A stretch of DNA of 64,000 bases, taken from the NCBI GenBank assembly GCA_026545765.1, contig CM048842.1, forward strand, positions 74,895,827-74,959,826, in the 5' to 3' direction. A program made the position numbers and the translations under genes. Source of the DNA: Plantago major. Its lineage: Eukaryota; Streptophyta; Magnoliopsida; Lamiales; Plantaginaceae. Shown one piece after another: positions 59,001 to 64,000 of the stretch. The notes below the pieces were generated by a model, which saw only the letters and a list, made by a program, of their open reading frames with translations, made no database searches and was not told the DNA's origin. The first letter of the stretch is position 1, and each line of letters begins with the position of its first letter.

Positions 59001-59701
59001 ATACTCATATTTGTAGAGTAGGTTACTGTTGGCTATTTCAGCCGTCTCTCTGAGCTTGATGCCAAGCTTCTCCAGCAAGTAGCATATCTTCAGACCATAG
59101 CCTACTGTGGCCTTTGGCTCAGCTAGTCCTTTGGCAATCTTAGGCTTGAAGCCTTGAATCTTCTTCACAAACTTCATGAAGGCGTACATTCCCCAGTTAA
59201 AAGGGTTTTCCAGCCTTTTGTCTTGTTGATTCAGCAAGAACATCATGATCCATCGTTCTTGGCTTATCTGGTCATCACCTCCTTGAAACTCAAACAACTT
59301 ACAGAAAGTTGTTAAGTCCAGAAGGATTTCCTTTCCTTGGACTGAGGTTTTGACAGACACTATTGCAGTGCCTTCAGAAACACAGGAAATTATCCTGGAG
59401 TTGTTGTAGAATTCCAACACATCGAGTGATGAAATTCCACTTGGGCGAGCAGATAGAAATCCCTTGCTTTGTGCCTTTTCAAGCATGTCAAGAATCAGCT
59501 TTCTGTCGGCTTGGTTCTCTATTGCAGCCGTGAGGTATTCCTCAACCATGGCACCACCCCAAATCATTCTGTGATTTGAAGTCCAGTGGTCAGGATTAAA
59601 ATCTCCTACCAGTCGGTTGTTCACAATAACCAACTCTGGTGCTTGCTTTTCAATGCATCAAAGGTGGATTGAGATTTCATGTGGTTGAACTTTAGGGCCA
59701 T
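56084..59701 (-). pseudogene. accessory (env-position) gene of copy D, exons 1 to 6 (part)
   Basis: ATG at 59701. Exon 1 59701-57990 is open over 540 codons from about 59633 but lacks about 75 codons (junction near 59283) and has a damaged start. Exons 2-4 57909-57802, 57722-57621, 57537-57388 keep the exact family lengths; exon 5 (57302-57188) is 115 instead of 117 bp. Exon 6 starts at 57109 and is frameshifted near 56925; from 56922 a 290-codon frame runs through the acidic tract and coiled coil to the insertion of copy C at 56083. The remainder is at 21365-23078. Basic clusters (KKRKSEK, KKPRTSRKK) and VSE/ISEP repeats as in C. Confidence 0.8.
57110..57989 (-). other. five-intron cassette of the accessory gene, copy D
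   Basis: Introns 57989-57910 (80), 57801-57723 (79), 57620-57538 (83), 57387-57303 (85) and 57187-57110 (78), at the same positions and phase as in B and C. Confidence 0.85.
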
Positions 59702-59887
59702 CTCTTTATATAGTGTAGGATTTGAAATTGGTGTTTGAAAGAGATTTGATTGAAGAATTCTTTGCGTAAAACTTAATCTTGATTTGCAGAGATTGTAGAA
59801 GGTTTGCGAGAGAATCAAGAGAAGGTTTTGCTATTTTGTGCAAGATGAGTTTTGGATTAGGCAAAAGTGATTCCCTATGCCAAAATC

Positions 59888-59899
59888 CTATATATATAG
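59888..59899 (-). promoter_or_regulatory. TATA-like element upstream of the accessory gene, copy D
   Basis: Ctatatatatag about 187 bp upstream of the ATG at 59701. The stretch 59900-60390 is the family spacer without a gene. Confidence 0.5.
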
Positions 59900-60394
59900 C
59901 AATGAATTTCAATGCATATATACATAGAAATTGATTTTGTGTGTACGTATTCGTGATTTGCAAGGTGCGTGAGCAAAAGCTAGTTCGCATTAAATGCAAA
60001 GTGGGCCTTGTCGAATTTTTACGGTCCACTATTTATCGTGAATTAATTTCCACCATAGATCAATCGCTTAATTTCATCAAGGGTCACCATTGCTTCTTCA
60101 AAGAATGATCACAATCAACAAGTGTAATTGTGCCCATTTAATGAATTTTGGCTAATAGCTATCTGAATCACGTTTTTGTATGACCAAGAACACTGTTTGC
60201 ATCTGAATCTGTCTTATACTTAGGATTTTTCCAAGTTTTTCATCAAGATTGAAATAATGCGAATTTCATGAGAGTAGTTGACTGCAGATAGTTGTACTAT
60301 TCTCTTTTGTGTTCCCCGTTTATAGAGTGATTCAGATATCTGAGTTCCCGTCTCAGAGATCTTAAGTCGCCTTTTTTGCTCTTTAGCCTTTTGA

Positions 60395-60515
60395 CTTACG
60401 GATACCGTTCAGATTTCTTTTCTCTTCTCTGGATACCCGTTCCAGATACCTCTTCTCTAGATGCCCGTTCCAGATACCTCTTCTCTGGATGCCCGTTCCA
60501 GATTCCTGAACTCTT
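60395..60515 (-). repeat. 28-bp palindromic tandem repeats after pol, copy D
   Basis: About four units (GATGCCCGTTCCAGATACC type on the plus strand) next to the pol stop at 60516-60518. Confidence 0.8.
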
Positions 60516-63500
60516 TCAGTTCATTGGTAGTTCCATTAGTCCAAGACTATGTCTTAAGGCTAAGAATCTACTTTCTTGTAGTGGCTTAGTGAAGATATCT
60601 GCAAGTTGGTCTTCAGTGCCAATCTTGAGTATCTCTATATTGCCTTTTTCAACATGGTCTCTGATAAAGTGATGTCTAACATCAATATGCTTTGTTCTGG
60701 CATGAAATTTAGGATTATGTGTAATCGTAATAGCACTTGTGTTGTCATAGAAAATGGGAGTTTTCTTCTCATCGAGTCCATAGTCTTTAAGTTGTTGTTG
60801 TATCCACAGAATTTGTGTTGCACAACAACCAAAGACAATATATTCACCTCTGTGGTAGAAGTTGCAATTGAGTTTTGCTTCTTGCTAAACCACGAGATAA
60901 GTCTAGTACCCGTAAACCGATGTGTTCTGAGGTGCTTTTCCTATCTAGCGATGATCCAAGATAATCAGCCGAGTACCAAACTAAACTCAATCCGCTTTCT
61001 TTAGGATACCACAATCCTACATCTACTGTACCTTTTACATACCTTAATATTTTCATAGCAACGTTGTAGTGTGTTTGCATCGGATTTGTCTGAAATCTAG
61101 CACACACTCCAACGGCGTATTGAATATCAGGTCTACTTGCAGTGAGGTAAAGTAGTGAACCTATCAGTTTCCTATACTTATGTTCTTCCACACTCTTATC
61201 TGATTCAGTATAGGTCATTTTGGTTCCAATGCTCATAGGTATCTTAGCATTCTTTTCAGAAGGCTTAAGATTGAATTTTGTGAGCATATCTTTTGCATAC
61301 TTTGTTTGACTAATGAATATTCCATCATTGAGTTGCTTGACTTGCAATCCTAGAAAATAATTCATTTCTCCCATCATGCTCATCTCAAACTTGCTTTTCA
61401 TGAGATTTGCAAAGTCATTACAAAGTTGCTTGTCCTTAGATCCAAATATGATGTCATCAACATATACTTGAACTAAGAGTAGTTTCCCGTCATGATTTAA
61501 GGTAAATAAAGTTTTATCAACTTTACCTTTCTTGAAACCAGTTTCCAGAAGGTATTTGGCCAAAGTGTCATACCATGCTCTTGGAGTCTGTTTCAGTCCA
61601 TACAGAGCTTTCTGTAACTTATAGACCATTCTACTTTCTGAGGAAACTTCAAAGCCCAGTGGTTGCTCAACATAAACTTCTTCTGCAAGTTCACCGTTCA
61701 AGAATGCACTTTTGACATCCATCTGATAAACTTTAAAATCTTTATGAGTCAGAAGGCTAAAGAGTCTTATTGCATCCAATCTGCAACTGCATATGACTCA
61801 TCAAAATCTAAGCCTTCAGTCTGGGTAAATCCCTTGGCAACCAATCTTGCTTTGTTTCTGGTTATTTCACCAGATTCATTCATCTTGTTTCTGAAAACCC
61901 ATTTAGTTCCAATCACATATTTTCCTTCTACAAATGGAACTAGTTTCCAGACTTTGTTTCTCTCAAATTGATCCAACTCTTCTTGCATTGCAGTGATCCA
62001 GTCTTGGTCTCCTAATGCTTCTTCTATATTTTTTGGTTCAATATTTGAGATGAAACATCCAAAGAGAGAATTAGCATTTTCAGCTATTGCTCTCCTAGTC
62101 CTAACACCTTGATTAATTGGTCCAATCACATCTTTTGCAGGATGATCCTTGATCCATCTCATCATAGGTTTAGTGCTAGTAGGATCAATATCCAAATGAT
62201 TTGAATGTGAATCACTAGGATTTTGATTTGATACTATTTCAGTATCTAAGACATTTTGCTCCTCAGAAGGGCAATTAATGTCTGACACTTGCTCAGTGTT
62301 TGAGCTATCTGGAACATGTCTTTCAGAGAGATTGTTTCCAGAGATAGCTTCATGATGACTATCTTCAGTTTCCATTTCTGGAAGTTTTATAGGAAATTCT
62401 TCATCATGTTTGTGAGTCATCTTGTTTTTACTAGGCATATCAAGCTTTTCTACGTCAGAGTCATCCTCACTTTCCATAATGATATTTCTCCTTTCTGAGG
62501 ATTCTTCTTCAGAATCCCTCAGCAATAGTTCTTTGAACCTTTCTGAGAGTTCATCATTAGGAGGTGTTTTCTTACTTCCTTCATAGAATACAACATGAAC
62601 TGATTCTTCAATTTTCTTTGTTCTTTTGTTGTAAATTGTGAGCTTTGCTATTCGTGGAATAACCAAGAAATACACCTTCATCGACCTTTGGTTGAAATGT
62701 TCTCGAGATAATCTTTCCCATTGTTTAGAACATAACATTTACAACCAAACTCTCGATGTTTGATATTAGGGGTCTACCAACCAAGATTTCATAAGGGTCT
62801 TGTCATGGTGTTTGTTTATCAAGCATCTGCTCGAGTGTAGCAGTGTCGTGTTTACAACTTCAACCCAATAAATTTCACTTATTTCAGTGTCAGCTAGCAT
62901 CGTCCTTGCAGCTTCTTTAAGGGTTCTGTTTTTCCTTTCTACAACACCATTTTGTTGAGGTGTTCTTACAGAGGAAAGTTGGTGTTGTATACCTTTGCAG
63001 GTACAAAACTCTTTTATGTACTGGTTGACAAACTCAGTACCATGGTCTGTTCTGATTGCAGATACCTTGTCATTTTTCATGTCTTCAAGCTTTTTCAGCA
63101 AGTTTGGTATCTCCACCCTGGCATCAGATTTGTGTTTCAGAAAGACAACCCAAGTGAATCTTGAGAAGTCATCTACAACAACCAGACCATACTTCTTTCC
63201 TGCATAACTAGTTAGAGATGATTCAAAAAGATCCATGTGTAATAGTTGCAGTGGTCTAACACTAGAGTGTCTGATTTTGGACTTGAAAGAGATCTTAGAT
63301 TGTTTCCCCATCTGACAGGCAGAACAGATACCATCCTTTCTGAAAGATGTTCTAGGAAGGCCAACCACTAACTCTTTCTTGGCAAGTCTGTTCAGAGTTT
63401 TGAAGTTCAAGTGACTCATTCTTTTGTGCCATAACCAGTGCTCTTCTGTGTGACCAGATTGACTCACCAGACTGTCTGCTTTGACTCATTGTCAATTAGT

Positions 63501-63763
63501 TTGCAGTATTTTGCTTTGAATTTTATAGTAAAACCCTTGTCTGCAAACTGGCTCATGCTAAATAGATTATATTTCAAATCCTTAACATGTAATCCGTCAG
63601 TGATTGTTATTGTTCCCAATTTGACGTTGCCAAATCCCAGAGAGGGATTTAATTCTCCTCCAGCAAATCTGATATCTGGTCCTGTGTTGCAAGCTTTGTA
63701 ATTGACCATATTTGCTTTGTCTCCTGTCCAGGAAGCATTCTGCACACAACAGGAAACAGGAGA
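60516..63763 (-). pseudogene. pol: Copia pol of copy D: protease (part), integrase, RT, RNase H
   Basis: The protease frame (63745-63464) lacks the DSG segment: the text jumps from NASWT to GDKAN. The integrase HHCC domain and core are open over 233 codons (63467-62766), including the second catalytic Asp (RTDHGTEF) and the Glu block (TPQQNGVVERKN), the best-preserved integrase in the window. Linker and C-terminal part 62738-61767, RT and start of RNase H 61779-60844 with YVDD at 61453-61464, RNase H end 60847-60516. Breaks near 63465, 62650-62770 and 60850. Confidence 0.9.
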
Positions 63764-63922
63764 TTAGGTTCTCAATTTACAATTGGAACCATCAGGACTA
63801 AACAATCTTCCAGTAGGAATCCATTTTTGAATGAATTTTCTTGGAACATTCTTTTGTCTGATAGGAACATAAGGAGGAATTCTAATTGAATGATTATCAT
63901 TATTGAGAATTATTTTCTTCCT
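63764..63922 (-). pseudogene. gag: Copia gag tail of copy D, cut by 16S-like sequence
   Basis: Reads as the basic C-terminus of Gag ending in a TAA at 63764-63766, in the same frame as protease. It matches 27230-27392 of copy C and stops abruptly at about 63922. Confidence 0.8.
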
Positions 63923-64000
63923 TGGCGGACGGGTGAGTAACGCGTAAGAACACCTTGGAGGGGAACAAATTGAAACGGCCGCTAATACCCGTGGTGAGGA
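63923..64000 (+). rRNA. rrn16: plastid-type 16S rRNA gene fragment (nuclear insertion or assembly chimera)
   Basis: Starts tggcggacgggtgagtaacg, the universal segment around E. coli position 100, and continues with gcgtaagaac, gaggggaac and gctaataccc blocks as in plant chloroplast 16S. Compared with the chloroplast sequence as I remember it, bases are lost or changed at the CAG/CTG sites. Only 78 bp are visible and the window ends inside it, so it is not a functional gene here. A tgg microhomology lies at the junction with copy D gag. Confidence 0.8.

Larger units (their letters stand above)
56084..63922 (-). mobile_element. Copia copy D, right part (accessory gene, pol, gag end)
   Basis: Minus-strand continuation of 19365-23078. 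From right to left: end of gag, pol, 28-bp repeats, accessory gene up to the copy C insertion. It is cut at about 63922 by 16S rRNA-like sequence inside the gag tail. Confidence 0.9.

Noticed and set aside
63923-64000. Treating the 16S match as a functional rRNA gene or bacterial contamination of the whole window
   Set aside because: Only 78 bp, joined to plant Copia sequence, with several lost bases; the rest of the window is clearly plant nuclear repeat.

Overview
This window is repeat-rich nuclear DNA of a flowering plant, probably a dicot. I found no ordinary host gene. It consists almost entirely of nested LTR retrotransposons, plus one CACTA-type DNA transposon, one solo LTR and, at the right edge, a scrap of plastid-type 16S rRNA. 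Evidence for a plant: a tRNA-iMet primer-binding site, Copia and Ty3/Gypsy-Tat polyproteins, short U-rich GT-AG introns, and plant-type LTR TATA boxes.

Most of the sequence belongs to one Copia family, probably Sirevirus-like, present in at least four copies plus scraps. Copy A (minus) fills 1-9627: accessory gene, pol, gag, PBS and a 1.7-kb 5' LTR. Copy B (plus) fills 9628-19131. It begins in mid-polyprotein exactly at the end of A's LTR and carries a solo LTR of another family at 12029-12973. Copy D (minus) is split into 19365-23078 and 56084-63922. Copy C (plus, 23079-56083) was inserted into D's accessory gene. C in turn received a CACTA element (36883-38295) and a Tat-lineage Gypsy element (38509-53970). 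Without these insertions C is about 17.5 kb, very long for Copia. A diverged fifth copy is seen as a fragment at 19132-19364.

The most unusual feature of the Copia family is a large accessory gene downstream of pol, in the position where Sireviruses carry an env-like ORF. It would encode about 1,700 residues. It has its own conserved TATA-like element about 190 bp upstream (about 145 bp in copy A). It is split by five short introns (78-86 bp), all in phase 0, conserved in copies B, C and D. The product has NLS-like basic clusters, acidic SEP/VSE repeats and a coiled coil, and no signal peptide, so it looks like a nuclear or cytosolic protein rather than an envelope. Every copy is broken.

The Gypsy element has a long gag-pol ORF (protease, RT, RNase H and a second RNase H), an integrase separated by one stop codon, and a decayed antisense gene with introns and its own TATA box. 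Its left side is anomalous: after the left LTR the sequence runs into a duplicate of the Copia 3' flank (39453-40396) before jumping into Gypsy gag.

A cross-cutting pattern is that copies differ from each other mostly at CAG/CTG sites, in patches. This may be real mutation, but it looks more like base-calling error at CHG-methylated cytosines in unpolished long-read assembly. If so, many apparent frameshifts here are not real and LTR dating would be unsafe.
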